From the NCBI RefSeq assembly GCF_016881005.1, contig NZ_JACOPV010000001.1:62001-126000 (forward strand): 64,000 nt of DNA, read 5' to 3'. Below the pieces are notes generated by a model. The model was given only the letters and a program-made list of their open reading frames with translations. It searched no databases and was not told where the DNA came from. Every line of letters starts with the position of its first letter. The stretch's first letter is position 1. This document shows positions 36,464 through 46,271 of this stretch, piece by piece. This DNA comes from Pseudomonas arcuscaelestis. GTDB lineage: Bacteria; Pseudomonadota; Gammaproteobacteria; Pseudomonadales; Pseudomonadaceae. The translations under genes and the position numbers were made by a program.

Positions 36464-37318
36464 TTAGTCGCCCGTGGCCACAGGGCGCTGAGTGTCGGTA
36501 ATCCACTCACTCCACGACCCTGCGTACAACTTGCCCAGCGGATACCCCGCCAGCGACAAGGCAAACAGATTATGGCAAGCCGTCACGCCTGAACCGCAAT
36601 AGGCAACAAGCTGCTCTGGCGCGCGCTTGCCCAGCTTTTCAGCGAAGCGCTTTTTGAGCTGTTCGGCAGCCAGGAAGCGACCGTCCGGTCCCAGATTGTC
36701 GGTAAAAGCTGCGCATTGCGCGCCGGGAATATGCCCGGCAACCGGATCGATAGGTTCCACTTCGCCACGAAAACGCGGCAGTCCGCGGGCATCAATCAGG
36801 GTCAGGTCGGCCTGGCCCAGGCGTTGTGCCAACTGCGTGGCATCAAGCAGCATTGCAGGGTCGGGTTCGCCTTTGAAAGAGCCTTCGCGTTTAACCGGTG
36901 CGTCCAGGCTCAGCGGCAATCCTGCTGCGTGCCACGCCTTGAGGCCACCATCGAGAATCGACACGCCACTACGTTTGCCGAGCCAGGCGAGCAGCCACCA
37001 GGCACGCACAGCGAACGCACCCGGGCCGTCGTCGTACAGAACGACTTCGCTGTCGCTATCGATTCCCCAGTCTTGCAGGCGCTCGACCAACCGCTCTGGG
37101 CTTGGCAATGGATGGCGACCGGTCACACCCTTGATGATCGGTCCACTGAGATCGCGTTCAAGGTCGGCAAAATGCGCACCGGCAATATGCCCCTCAGCAT
37201 AACTACGCTGGCCATAGTCGATATCTTCCAGGGCAAAGCGGCAATCGAGAATCACCAGCTCCGGCGCCTCCAGGCGTTCGGCCAATTGCTGGGCAGTGAT
37301 CAGTTGCGCGAGGGGCAT
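36464..37318 (-). CDS. sseA: 3-mercaptopyruvate sulfurtransferase (two rhodanese domains)
   Basis: This 284-residue enzyme transfers sulfur from 3-mercaptopyruvate or thiosulfate to thiol or cyanide acceptors. The inactive N-terminal rhodanese domain includes ILDCRFALEDIDYGQRSYAEGHIAGAHF. The catalytic domain has DARGLPRFRGEVEPIDPVAGHIPGA and Cys241 in YCGSGVTACHN; the CGSGVTA loop is the mercaptopyruvate type rather than the thiosulfate type (CRxGxx). It follows laoR on the same strand after a 39-base gap, so it may be read through from the regulator gene. Confidence 0.88.
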   Translation of the reverse strand: MPLAQLITAQQLAERLEAPELVILDCRFALEDIDYGQRSYAEGHIAGAHFADLERDLSGPIIKGVTGRHPLPSPERLVERLQDWGIDSDSEVVLYDDGPGAFAVRAWWLLAWLGKRSGVSILDGGLKAWHAAGLPLSLDAPVKREGSFKGEPDPAMLLDATQLAQRLGQADLTLIDARGLPRFRGEVEPIDPVAGHIPGAQCAAFTDNLGPDGRFLAAEQLKKRFAEKLGKRAPEQLVAYCGSGVTACHNLFALSLAGYPLGKLYAGSWSEWITDTQRPVATGD

Positions 37319-37357
37319 GACAGTCTCCTGAACGATTGAACGGATAGGGCCTGGGCT

Positions 37358-38023
37358 TTATTGCTCCAGTGCCTGGTTAAGCGATACGTAAAACTCCTGG
37401 CACAAGGCGTCCACCGCAGGGCGGGCTTGCGCAGTTACAAAACCGAGTTCCAGAACCAATACCTGATAGATGCCTCGCTTGAAGGCATCTTCACTGAGGT
37501 AGGCCGAACTTTCCCGAGTAGTGCAGAGAAACCGTACCCAGGAGGTCAGCACAATCCAGGCATTGAGTGTCAGCGACTCGATCTGCACGGCATCCATGGC
37601 TACCAGCCCAGCCTCCACGAAACCACGGTAGATTGCCTGACCCTGAATCAAGCTGCGCTGGGAAAAACGTCGATAACGGGCCGCCAGCTCCTTGTCACTG
37701 TCGAGCAGGTGTTCAAGGTCTCGGTGCAAGAAGCGGTAATCCCACATCGCCGCTAACAGCTCCTTGAGGTAGAAGCGCTTGTCGGCAACCGTGGCAACGC
37801 GATCTTGCGGTGGACGCAAAAAGCTCTCCACCTGCTCTTCGTACTGACTGAAGAGCACGGCAATGATTTCCTGCTTATTGGCGAAGTGGTAGTACAGATT
37901 TCCGGGAGAAATCTCCATATGCGCTGCAATGTGATTGGTGCTGACGCTGCGCTCGCCCTGCTGATTGAACAGTTCCAGGCTGGTCTGCACGATGCGGTCG
38001 CGGGTCTTGATGCGCGGGGCCAT
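37358..38023 (-). CDS. laoR: TetR-family regulator of alcohol oxidation genes (LaoR-like)
   Basis: This 221-residue repressor-type protein has an N-terminal TetR helix-turn-helix (IVQTSLELFNQQGERSVSTN, then HMEISPGNLYYHFANKQEI). The ligand domain contains FYLKELLAAMWDYRFLHRDLEHLL, seen in fatty-compound-responsive TetR regulators. It is divergent from laoC, with a 149-base shared region holding an inverted repeat. The laoR name rests on gene order laoR/laoC-laoB-laoA matching the P. aeruginosa long-chain alcohol oxidation locus as I remember it. Confidence 0.8.
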   Translation of the reverse strand: MAPRIKTRDRIVQTSLELFNQQGERSVSTNHIAAHMEISPGNLYYHFANKQEIIAVLFSQYEEQVESFLRPPQDRVATVADKRFYLKELLAAMWDYRFLHRDLEHLLDSDKELAARYRRFSQRSLIQGQAIYRGFVEAGLVAMDAVQIESLTLNAWIVLTSWVRFLCTTRESSAYLSEDAFKRGIYQVLVLELGFVTAQARPAVDALCQEFYVSLNQALEQ

Positions 38024-38129
38024 GATCAGTTCCAGATGCCGAGCTTTAATTGATTAGGTCCATCTTACGGTTTATCCGAATGTGGATGTACCTGCATGTC
38101 ATTAAAAACTAGTCGCAAAACACGAGCAT

Positions 38130-38145
38130 TAGAGTATAAGCTCTA
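38130..38145. promoter_or_regulatory. Candidate LaoR operator in the laoR-laoC gap
   Basis: TAGAG, the spacer tataag and CTCTA form an inverted repeat 28 bases before the laoC start. It overlaps a TATAAG -10-like hexamer, the position expected for a TetR repressor site. Confidence 0.4.
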
Positions 38146-38172
38146 GAAAAACACCCTGCCGTGGAGTTTCGC

Positions 38173-39606
38173 ATGACCGCCGACGCTGCTCGTCTTTTAC
38201 CCTCTAGCTCCCTTGATGACCTCGACACCCAGTTCAGCGTCCAGCGTCAGGCTTTTGCCGGTAACCCCATGCCGCCCGCAGCGCAGCGCCTGCAATGGCT
38301 GAAAAGCCTGCGACACATGCTGCTCACGCACCAGGACGCCCTCGCCGCAGCCATCAGCGAGGACTTTAGCGGCCGCAGTGTCGATGAAACGCGACTAGCC
38401 GAAGTGATGCCAACCATCCAGGGGCTGCGTCATACCGAGCGCCACCTCAAGCAGTGGATGAAGGACTCACCGCGCAAAGTCGGCCTGGCTTTCCAGCCTG
38501 CCAGCGCCAAGGTGGTGTACCAGCCCTTGGGCGTGGTGGGGATCATCGTGCCGTGGAACTATCCGCTGTTTTTGGCCATGGGCCCTTTAACCTGCGCCCT
38601 GGCAGCTGGCAATCGAGTCATGCTCAAGCTCAGCGAAGCCACACCAGCAACTGGCTTGTTACTTAAGCAATTGCTGGAGTCTGCGTTTCCCCAAGACTTG
38701 ATCACCGTGGTGTTAGGCGAAGCCGATGTCGGCGAAGCATTTTCTCGCCTGCCCTTCGACCACTTGCTGTTCACCGGCGCCACCAGCGTCGGCCGCCACG
38801 TCATGCTGGCAGCGGCGCAGAACCTGACGCCCGTTACCCTGGAACTGGGTGGAAAGTCGCCAGCCATCATCTCCGCAACCGTGCCCCTGGCCGATGCGGC
38901 TGAACGGATCGCCTTCGGCAAGACCCTCAATGCCGGCCAGACCTGTGTGGCCCCAGACTACGTCCTAGTGCCACGTGAACGTCTGGATGACTTTGCGGAC
39001 GCTTATCGCAGCGTCGTACATCGCTTCTACCCGCGCGTGGCAGATAACCCGGACTACACCGCGATCATCAATCCGCGTCACCTGGCACGCCTGGAAAGTT
39101 ATCTCGATGATGCTCGTGACAAAGGCGCGAAAATCATCGACCTGTACTCACAGGAACCCCGCCAGGGCCGCCGCCTTCCTCCGCACCTGCTGCTGCAAGT
39201 CAACGACGACATGCGCGTCATGCAGGACGAAATCTTCGGACCACTACTGCCGCTGGTGCCCTACGACCATCTTGATGAAGCGCTGTCCTATATCAACCAA
39301 CGGCCTCGCCCTTTGGCGCTTTACTACTTTGGCTATGACCGTGGCGAGCAGCAGAAGGTGCTCGAGCAGAGCCACTCTGGCGGTGTATGTCTGAACGATA
39401 CCCTGCTGCACGTCGCACAGGACGACCTGCCCTTCGGCGGCGTCGGCCCCTCGGGCATGGGCCACTACCATGGTCACGACGGCTTCCTGACCTTTAGCAA
39501 AGCCAAGGCAGTGTTCGCCAAGCAACGCTTGAACGCCGCACGCCTGATCTATCCGCCTTATGGCAAGCCCTTGATCAAGTGGGTGTACAAACTCTTCATT
39601 CGCTAA
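38173..39606 (+). CDS. laoC: Aldehyde dehydrogenase (LaoC / coniferyl-aldehyde-dehydrogenase type)
   Basis: This 477-residue NAD(P)-dependent ALDH has the general base Glu224 in TLELGGKSPA and the nucleophile Cys258 in NAGQTCVAPDY, 34 residues apart as usual. IIVPWNYPLFLAMGPL and LKLSEATPAT form the cofactor-side blocks, and SGMGHYHGHDGFLTFSKAK the C-terminal block. Database names for this clade vary (coniferyl aldehyde dehydrogenase, CalB); the neighbouring laoB/laoA and TetR genes favour oxidation of long-chain aldehydes to acids. I chose the ATG at 38173 because GTGGAG lies just before it; the GTG at 38161 is an alternative. Confidence 0.88.
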   Translation: MTADAARLLPSSSLDDLDTQFSVQRQAFAGNPMPPAAQRLQWLKSLRHMLLTHQDALAAAISEDFSGRSVDETRLAEVMPTIQGLRHTERHLKQWMKDSPRKVGLAFQPASAKVVYQPLGVVGIIVPWNYPLFLAMGPLTCALAAGNRVMLKLSEATPATGLLLKQLLESAFPQDLITVVLGEADVGEAFSRLPFDHLLFTGATSVGRHVMLAAAQNLTPVTLELGGKSPAIISATVPLADAAERIAFGKTLNAGQTCVAPDYVLVPRERLDDFADAYRSVVHRFYPRVADNPDYTAIINPRHLARLESYLDDARDKGAKIIDLYSQEPRQGRRLPPHLLLQVNDDMRVMQDEIFGPLLPLVPYDHLDEALSYINQRPRPLALYYFGYDRGEQQKVLEQSHSGGVCLNDTLLHVAQDDLPFGGVGPSGMGHYHGHDGFLTFSKAKAVFAKQRLNAARLIYPPYGKPLIKWVYKLFIR

Positions 39607-39629
39607 CAACAACTCCAGGCACAACAACA

Positions 39630-40163
39630 ATGACCACAAATCTGCCTGCAACATCCGCCCTGAGTCGTCGCGGACTGCTCAAGTTCAGCCTGAGCGCTAC
39701 TGCGTTCCTGGCTACGGCCGGCCTGGGCGTGAGCCTTAGCGGCTGCTCGGCGCAAACGCCGGCCAGCGGTTTCATCACCTTGCGCCAGGGTGACTTGCCG
39801 ATTCTTCGCAGCCTGATTCCGGTGATCCTTGCCGGTACCTTTGCCGCCGAAAACGTTGACGCAGTGCTCAACCGACTGGACAGCAAACTCGCCAGCCTGT
39901 CCCCGGCGATGCTCAAGCTGACGCAGCAATTGTTCGACGTGCTCGCTCTGCCAGTTACCCGTGGGCCACTCACGGGTATCTGGGGCAGCTGGGAAAGCGC
40001 CAACGCCGAACAACTGCAGGCCTTTTTACAGCGCTGGGAAAACAGCTCGCTGAATCTACTGCGCATGGGCCATGCCTCACTGCTGCAGTTGTTGCAAATG
40101 GCCTGGTACGAGTTGCCTCAATCGTGGGCGCAATGCGGCTACCCAGGCCCTCCGAAGATCTGA
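39630..40163 (+). CDS. laoB: Tat-exported small subunit of the GMC alcohol dehydrogenase (LaoB-like)
   Basis: This 177-residue protein has a twin-arginine signal, SRRGLLK at residues 12-18, then a hydrophobic run and LSGC, a possible lipobox. The mature part resembles the gluconate-2-dehydrogenase subunit 3 group (LPILRSLIPVILAGTF). It has no catalytic motif. From the family and the gene order it is the partner of the GMC dehydrogenase encoded 29 bases downstream, which lacks its own signal and may be exported with it. It lies 24 bases after laoC; no cytochrome gene follows. Confidence 0.8.
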   Translation: MTTNLPATSALSRRGLLKFSLSATAFLATAGLGVSLSGCSAQTPASGFITLRQGDLPILRSLIPVILAGTFAAENVDAVLNRLDSKLASLSPAMLKLTQQLFDVLALPVTRGPLTGIWGSWESANAEQLQAFLQRWENSSLNLLRMGHASLLQLLQMAWYELPQSWAQCGYPGPPKI

Positions 40164-40191
40164 ATCAACTTACAACGACAAGAGGCTGAAG

Positions 40192-41790
40192 ATGCCCGTA
40201 CCAGACCTGTTCCGTGAGGGCATAGCCCGCGGTTGGAAAACCCGTGACGCCTCGCGCCTGGACCAAGACCTGAGCCTGGAAGCCGATGTAGTCATCATCG
40301 GTAGCGGCGCCGGTGGCGCCACCAGTGCCGAAATGCTCAGTGCCGCCGGTTTCAAAGTACTGTTGATCGAGGAAGGGCCGCTCAAAACCAGCAGCGACTT
40401 CAAGTTACTCGAAGACGAGGCTTACTCCAGCCTCTACCAGGAAGGTATCGGGCGCATGAGCAAAGATGGCGCAATCACCATCCTGCAGGGCCGTGCCGTG
40501 GGAGGTACCACCCTGATCAACTGGACGTCGAGCTTCCGCACGCCGGAACCGACGCTTGCGCATTGGGCCAGCGAGCACGGCGTGAAAGGCCTGAGCAGTG
40601 CCGAGCTTGCGCCCTGGTTCGAGCGTATTGAGCAACGCCTGGGCATCACGCCGTGGGCCATGCCACCCAATGCCAACAACGAAGTGCTGCGCCGCGGTTG
40701 CGAAGCCCTCGATTACAGCTGGAAAGTCATTCCACGCAATGTGCGCGGATGCTGGAACCTGGGTTACTGCGGCATGGGCTGCCCGGTCAATGCCAAGCAA
40801 TCGATGCTGGTAACGTCCATTCCCGCCACCCTGGAAAAAGGTGGGGAATTGCTTTATCTGGCGCGGGCTGAACGACTGATCCACGACGGTGAACACATCA
40901 GTGGCCTGCAATGCCTGGCCATGGACGCCCGCTGCGTAAACCCGACGGGGCGCAAGATTGAGGTCAAGGCCCGGCACTACATTCTCGCAGGCGGCGGAAT
41001 CAACAGCCCCGGCCTGTTGCTGCGCTCGGACGCCCCGGACCCGCATGAGCGCCTGGGCAAACGTACTTTCTTGCATCTGGTCAACTTCAGTGCCGGATTA
41101 TTCAAGGACAAGGTCAATCCATTTTACGGCGCTCCACAGTCGATCTACTCCGATCACTTTCAATGGCGCGATGGCGTCACCGGCCCAATAGGCTACAAGC
41201 TTGAAGTACCACCGCTACAGCCCGCGCTGGCCGCCACGTTACTCGGCGGCATGGGTATTGAAAATGCAACACGTATGGAGCAGCTCCCCAACACCCACAT
41301 GATGCTCGCTTTGCTCCGCGACGGTTTCCACCCGCAAAGTGTTGGCGGCGAAGTTCAACTGCGCGGTGATGGCTCGCCCGTACTCGATTACGCCGTAACG
41401 CCCTACACTTGGGAGGGTGTACGCCGCGCTTTCCACAGCATGGCTGAAATCCAGTTTGCTGCAGGTGCTGAGGCCGTCCTGCCTGTGCACAGCGACGGTC
41501 GCTATGTGAAGTCGTTGCAAGAAGCTCGGAAAATGATCGACGGCCTGAGCCTGGAACTGTTCCGCACACGCCTGGGCAGTGCCCACGTAATGGGGGGCTG
41601 CGCCATGGGCGAAGACCCTCACCAGGCTGTTTGCGACAGTCTTGGACGCCATCATCAACTGGCCAACCTATCGATACATGACGGTTCGCTATTCCCCACC
41701 AGCATCGGTGCCAATCCGCAATTGTCGGTGTATGGCCTGACCGCCCGACTCACCGATGGGCTGATCGAACGCCTGGTTACCAGTAGATGA
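40192..41790 (+). CDS. laoA: GMC-family FAD alcohol dehydrogenase (LaoA-like)
   Basis: This 532-residue flavoprotein has the FAD motif GSGAGG at 37-42 in DVVIIGSGAGGATSAEML. GRAVGGTTLINWTSSFRTP is GMC signature 1, HYILAGGGINSPGLLLRSD signature 2, and the C-terminal catalytic pair is expected in AHVMGGCAMGED and GANPQLSVYGLTA. It has no signal peptide of its own. Together with the preceding Tat subunit it should oxidise long-chain alcohols to aldehydes for LaoC. I chose the ATG at 40192, preceded by GAGGC; a longer frame overlaps laoB. Confidence 0.88.
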   Translation: MPVPDLFREGIARGWKTRDASRLDQDLSLEADVVIIGSGAGGATSAEMLSAAGFKVLLIEEGPLKTSSDFKLLEDEAYSSLYQEGIGRMSKDGAITILQGRAVGGTTLINWTSSFRTPEPTLAHWASEHGVKGLSSAELAPWFERIEQRLGITPWAMPPNANNEVLRRGCEALDYSWKVIPRNVRGCWNLGYCGMGCPVNAKQSMLVTSIPATLEKGGELLYLARAERLIHDGEHISGLQCLAMDARCVNPTGRKIEVKARHYILAGGGINSPGLLLRSDAPDPHERLGKRTFLHLVNFSAGLFKDKVNPFYGAPQSIYSDHFQWRDGVTGPIGYKLEVPPLQPALAATLLGGMGIENATRMEQLPNTHMMLALLRDGFHPQSVGGEVQLRGDGSPVLDYAVTPYTWEGVRRAFHSMAEIQFAAGAEAVLPVHSDGRYVKSLQEARKMIDGLSLELFRTRLGSAHVMGGCAMGEDPHQAVCDSLGRHHQLANLSIHDGSLFPTSIGANPQLSVYGLTARLTDGLIERLVTSR

Positions 41791-41815
41791 CAACAAATGG
41801 CCTCACTGTCTATAG

Positions 41816-42382
<567 letters not shown>

Positions 42383-42472
42383 CCTCGGTAATTTGACTAC
42401 GGCGCCCGCGTGCACTGCGGGCGCGAATGCGGCACAATTGTGCCCATTGGTTTTCAAATGCCCGGGTCCTGA

Positions 42473-42741
<269 letters not shown>

Positions 42742-42742
<1 letters not shown>

Positions 42743-44430
42743 TGCCGTTCGTCGCCCGGCTCCTCCCGTTAGTCCTTGGTGCCAGCCTGGCGCTAGGGGC
42801 TGTCGGTGCCCAGGCCCAGGGCCCGGGGCGTCCCGCGATCGCCAGCCCGCACACCGAAGCCACCGCCGCTGCCCGAGAAATTCTCCAGCAGGGTGGCAAC
42901 GCGTTCGATGCAGCCATCGCCCTCAGTGCAGCCCTGGCAGTAGTCGAGCCCTACGGTTCCGGACTTGGCGGCGGAGGGTTCTTCCTCCTGCGTGAAGGTG
43001 ACACTCCGGTTCGCTATGCCTTTATCGACGCTCGCGAGCGTGCGCCCGCCAAGGCCAGCGAAGCCATGTATTTGCAAGACGGCAAGGTCCAGCCGGGCTT
43101 GTCCATCAACGGTCCCTTGGCGGCGGCGATCCCAGGCTTGCCAGCGGCCCTAGCCGATCTGGCTGCGCATTACGGCAAGCTGCCACTTAGAAGCACCCTG
43201 GCACCGGCTATTCGCCTGGCCAACCAGGGCTTTGCCGTCGACCGTATCTACCGGGATCGGGCCAAGATGCGCTTGAGCGCACTGCGTGACGACCCAGAGA
43301 GCGCCCGTCTGTTTCTCACGAACGGTGAAGTACCCGAGCTGGGTGCAAAGATCCGCCAACCCGAACTGGCGATCACCCTGCAACGACTGGCCGAACAGGG
43401 CCGCGATGGGTTCTACGCGGGCCCTACTGCCCAGGCCATGGTTCAAGGTGTGCAGGACGCGGGCGGAATCTGGAGCCTGGACGACCTGGCCAACTACCGC
43501 ACAGCCAAGCGCGAGCCCTTGCGCTACCCGTTGGCCGACCAGCGCGAGCTGATCAGCGCCCCACCGCCCTCCGCGGGTGGCGTGGCCCTGGCACAGAGCC
43601 TGGCGATGCTCCAGCGCCTGCCCTGGCAAAGCGCCGCACCGGTACAACGCAGCCATTACGTGCTGGAAGTGTTGCGCAGGGCTTACCGCGACCGCGGCCT
43701 GCTTGGTGATCCGGATTACGTGAGCAACCCGGTAGCGCAGTTGCTGTCGCGCAACTACCTGACCGGCCTTGCAGACAGTATTGACGTTTACCAGGCCACG
43801 CCCAGCAGCAGCCTTGCGCCTGCGCCGCCCTGGCGCGAAGGCGATCACACCACACACTTTGCGGTAATCGATGCCGAAGGTAATGCCGTCGCCGCAACAC
43901 TGTCGGTCAACCTGCCATTCGGTGCAGCGTTCAGCGCACCTGGCACCGGGGTGGTACTGAACAATGAAATGGACGACTTCGCCGCGGACCCGCACGGCAG
44001 TAATAGCTATGGCCTGGCCGGCAGTCGAGCCAATGCCGTAGCCGCCGGTAAACGACCGCTATCGAGCATGAGCCCGACTTTCATCGAGAGCCCGACGCAG
44101 TTCGCTGCTTTTGGCACACCGGGCGGCAGCCGAATCCCCAGCATGGTGCTGTTGTCGATGCTTGGTTTCCTCGAAGGTAAGCCGGTCGCCAGTTGGCCCG
44201 CTGTGCCACGCTACCACCACCAGTATCTACCGGATGTCGTAGAGCACGAACCGGGGGCCTTCAGCGCCGAACAGCAACACCAACTGCAGGCCCGTGGCTA
44301 CCAGCTCAAGGATCTGGGCCGCACATACGGCAACCAGCAAGTGTTGTTCTGGGACAAGGCCAAGCAAACGCTGGAAGCCGCCAGCGACCCCCGCGGCGTA
44401 GGCCGCGCAGAAGTGCTCAGCCCCCGCTGA
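42742..44430 (+). CDS. ggt: Gamma-glutamyltransferase (glutathione hydrolase)
   Basis: This 562-residue Ntn-hydrolase precursor has a signal peptide at about 1-25 (GAVGAQAQ), so it acts in the periplasm. PYGSGLGGGGFFLL and DARERAPAKA are in the large subunit. Autocleavage is expected before Thr370 in GDHTTHFAVID, where the small subunit begins; RPLSSMSPTF and GTPGGSRIPSMVL bind substrate. It removes the glutamyl group from glutathione and related compounds. Its start is coupled to the ferredoxin stop, and it converges on mutM. Confidence 0.95.
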
Positions 44431-44436
44431 GCGCCT

Positions 44437-45249
44437 TCACTTCTGACAGCGCGGGCAAAAAACGCTCGCGCGCTGGCCCAGTTTGACCTCGCGCAGGATG
44501 CTGCCACAAACCTTGCACGGTTCTTCCCGGCGACCGTAGACAAACAGCTCCTGCTGGAAGTAGCCCGGCTGGCCATCACCGCCGACAAAGTCGCGCAAAG
44601 TGGTGCCACCGCGCTCGATCGCGCAGGCCAGAATGCGTTTGATCTCGATAGCCAGCTTCAAGTACCGGGCCCGTGAAATGCTGCCCGCCGCGCGACGCGG
44701 GTCGACGCCCGCCGCGAACAACGCCTCGGTCGCATATATGTTGCCAACCCCTACCACCACAGCGTTGTCCATGATGAATGGCTTGACCGCCATGGACTTA
44801 CCGCGCGATAGCTGAAAAAGACGCTCACCGTCAAACAGGTCGGTCAAAGGCTCGGGCCCGAGCTTGATCAGCAACTCATGATTGAGTGGATCCAGACTCC
44901 AGAGCATTGCTCCGAAACGGCGCGGATCGGTGTAGCGCAAGGCCAGACCCGACTCCAATTCGATGTCCACATGCTCATGCTTGCCGGCAGGCAGGCCAAT
45001 CTCGACCAGACGCAAATTACCGGACATGCCCAGGTGACTGATCAGCGTCCCGACTTCAGCATTTAACAGCAGATACTTGGCGCGGCGCTCGACCTTGACG
45101 AAACGCTGCCCGGACAAGCGGATGTCGAGATCCTCGGGAATGGGCCAGCGTAAACGCCGGTCACGCACGATCACCCGACTGACGCGCTGGCCTTCCAGGT
45201 AAGGCGCAATACCGCGCCGGGTGGTTTCGACTTCTGGTAGTTCCGGCAT
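44437..45249 (-). CDS. mutM: Formamidopyrimidine-DNA glycosylase
   Basis: This 270-residue base-excision enzyme removes 8-oxoguanine. It begins [13 protein letters not shown], with Pro2 as nucleophile and Glu3 as proton donor. [28 protein letters not shown] and the helix-two-turn-helix region follow. The C-terminal zinc finger has Cys245, Cys248, Cys265 and Cys268. It starts three bases after the HDOD gene stop on the same strand, so the two are likely cotranscribed. Confidence 0.97.
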   Translation of the reverse strand: MPELPEVETTRRGIAPYLEGQRVSRVIVRDRRLRWPIPEDLDIRLSGQRFVKVERRAKYLLLNAEVGTLISHLGMSGNLRLVEIGLPAGKHEHVDIELESGLALRYTDPRRFGAMLWSLDPLNHELLIKLGPEPLTDLFDGERLFQLSRGKSMAVKPFIMDNAVVVGVGNIYATEALFAAGVDPRRAAGSISRARYLKLAIEIKRILACAIERGGTTLRDFVGGDGQPGYFQQELFVYGRREEPCKVCGSILREVKLGQRASVFCPRCQK

Positions 45250-45252
45250 GTG

Positions 45253-46119
45253 TCAGTGGCTGCCCAATTCGCGAATGGTCTGCTTGAGGTTCTCGAAGTC
45301 GTACTCCGAGAGCCCCACGTAGTCGAGCACCAGATGCCCAATCGCCTGCCACTCGTGATCGACACTCTGGTTGCCCAATATCCGGTAGGAGGAGCAAATG
45401 TGTTCGGCCATTTTGAGAATCGCCAGCAGGTTTTTCAATTGACTGCTGCGCGCCGAATCATCGCTGAACACCGCCAGGGCGTTGTGATGATTTGCGATGG
45501 CATTGCTCAAATGCTCGGGTAGGCGCCAGGACTTGGCCGTGTAGTAACCAACCACCGCATGGTTGGTGTTGAACACCTGGTTCTCGGTATCGACCACCCG
45601 CTTATCCGGGCCGGCACTGGCGTAGGCATCTTCAAGCACGCCCATATAATTGGGGAAGCGCTTGAGCATCAACGGCACACCACAGTCATGGAACAGGCCC
45701 AAGGCGTAGGCTTCGTCCACCGCCTGGGAGCCGATGCGCTTGGCCAGGGTCAGGCACGTCATCGCCACATCCTGGGCGGTATCCCAGAAACGATTGAGCG
45801 TAACGATCGTGTCATCGCTCATCTCGCCCTTGATCGATTGGGCGTTGATCAGGTTGATGATCGAACGGCTGCCGAGCAAATTCACTGCACGCTGTATCGA
45901 GGCAATTTTGTTGGTCAACCCGTAGTAAGGCGAGTTCACCAGTTTGAGCAGAGCACCCGACAGCCCGGGGTCTTGAGAAATCAGCTTGGCGATCACCTCA
46001 AGGTCGGGATCAGGCATATATTGCTCGAACTGCAGATCGACCATGATCTGCGGCTGCGGGGGAACGCTGATGCCTTGCAAGGCATGCTGAATCTGTTCGG
46101 CGGAGAGTTCCTGGGACAT
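45253..46119 (-). CDS. HDOD-domain signalling protein
   Basis: This 288-residue protein is mostly one HDOD domain at about 20-215. VIAKLISQDPGLSGALLKLVNSPYYGL is the opening block. LLGSRSIINLINAQSI and the FHDCGVPLML segment recall the HD fold but lack the full set of metal ligands, as HDOD proteins do. They act in signalling rather than as phosphodiesterases. I chose the ATG at 46119; a longer frame from 46194 adds 25 residues across the gap to the divergent methyltransferase. The target is unknown. Confidence 0.88.
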   Translation of the reverse strand: MSQELSAEQIQHALQGISVPPQPQIMVDLQFEQYMPDPDLEVIAKLISQDPGLSGALLKLVNSPYYGLTNKIASIQRAVNLLGSRSIINLINAQSIKGEMSDDTIVTLNRFWDTAQDVAMTCLTLAKRIGSQAVDEAYALGLFHDCGVPLMLKRFPNYMGVLEDAYASAGPDKRVVDTENQVFNTNHAVVGYYTAKSWRLPEHLSNAIANHHNALAVFSDDSARSSQLKNLLAILKMAEHICSSYRILGNQSVDHEWQAIGHLVLDYVGLSEYDFENLKQTIRELGSH

Positions 46120-46271
46120 ATGTATACACTCGGGACTGAGCGGCGATTCTAACCCGATCATCCTGACCAGGGGAGAAACCAGGGCCTCTGCCATGTAGCA
46201 ATTTGTCGCTATTCACATCGGCACGCCAGGCATCGGGTTATACTCCCGCTCTTTTTTCCCGGAGCGACGTC

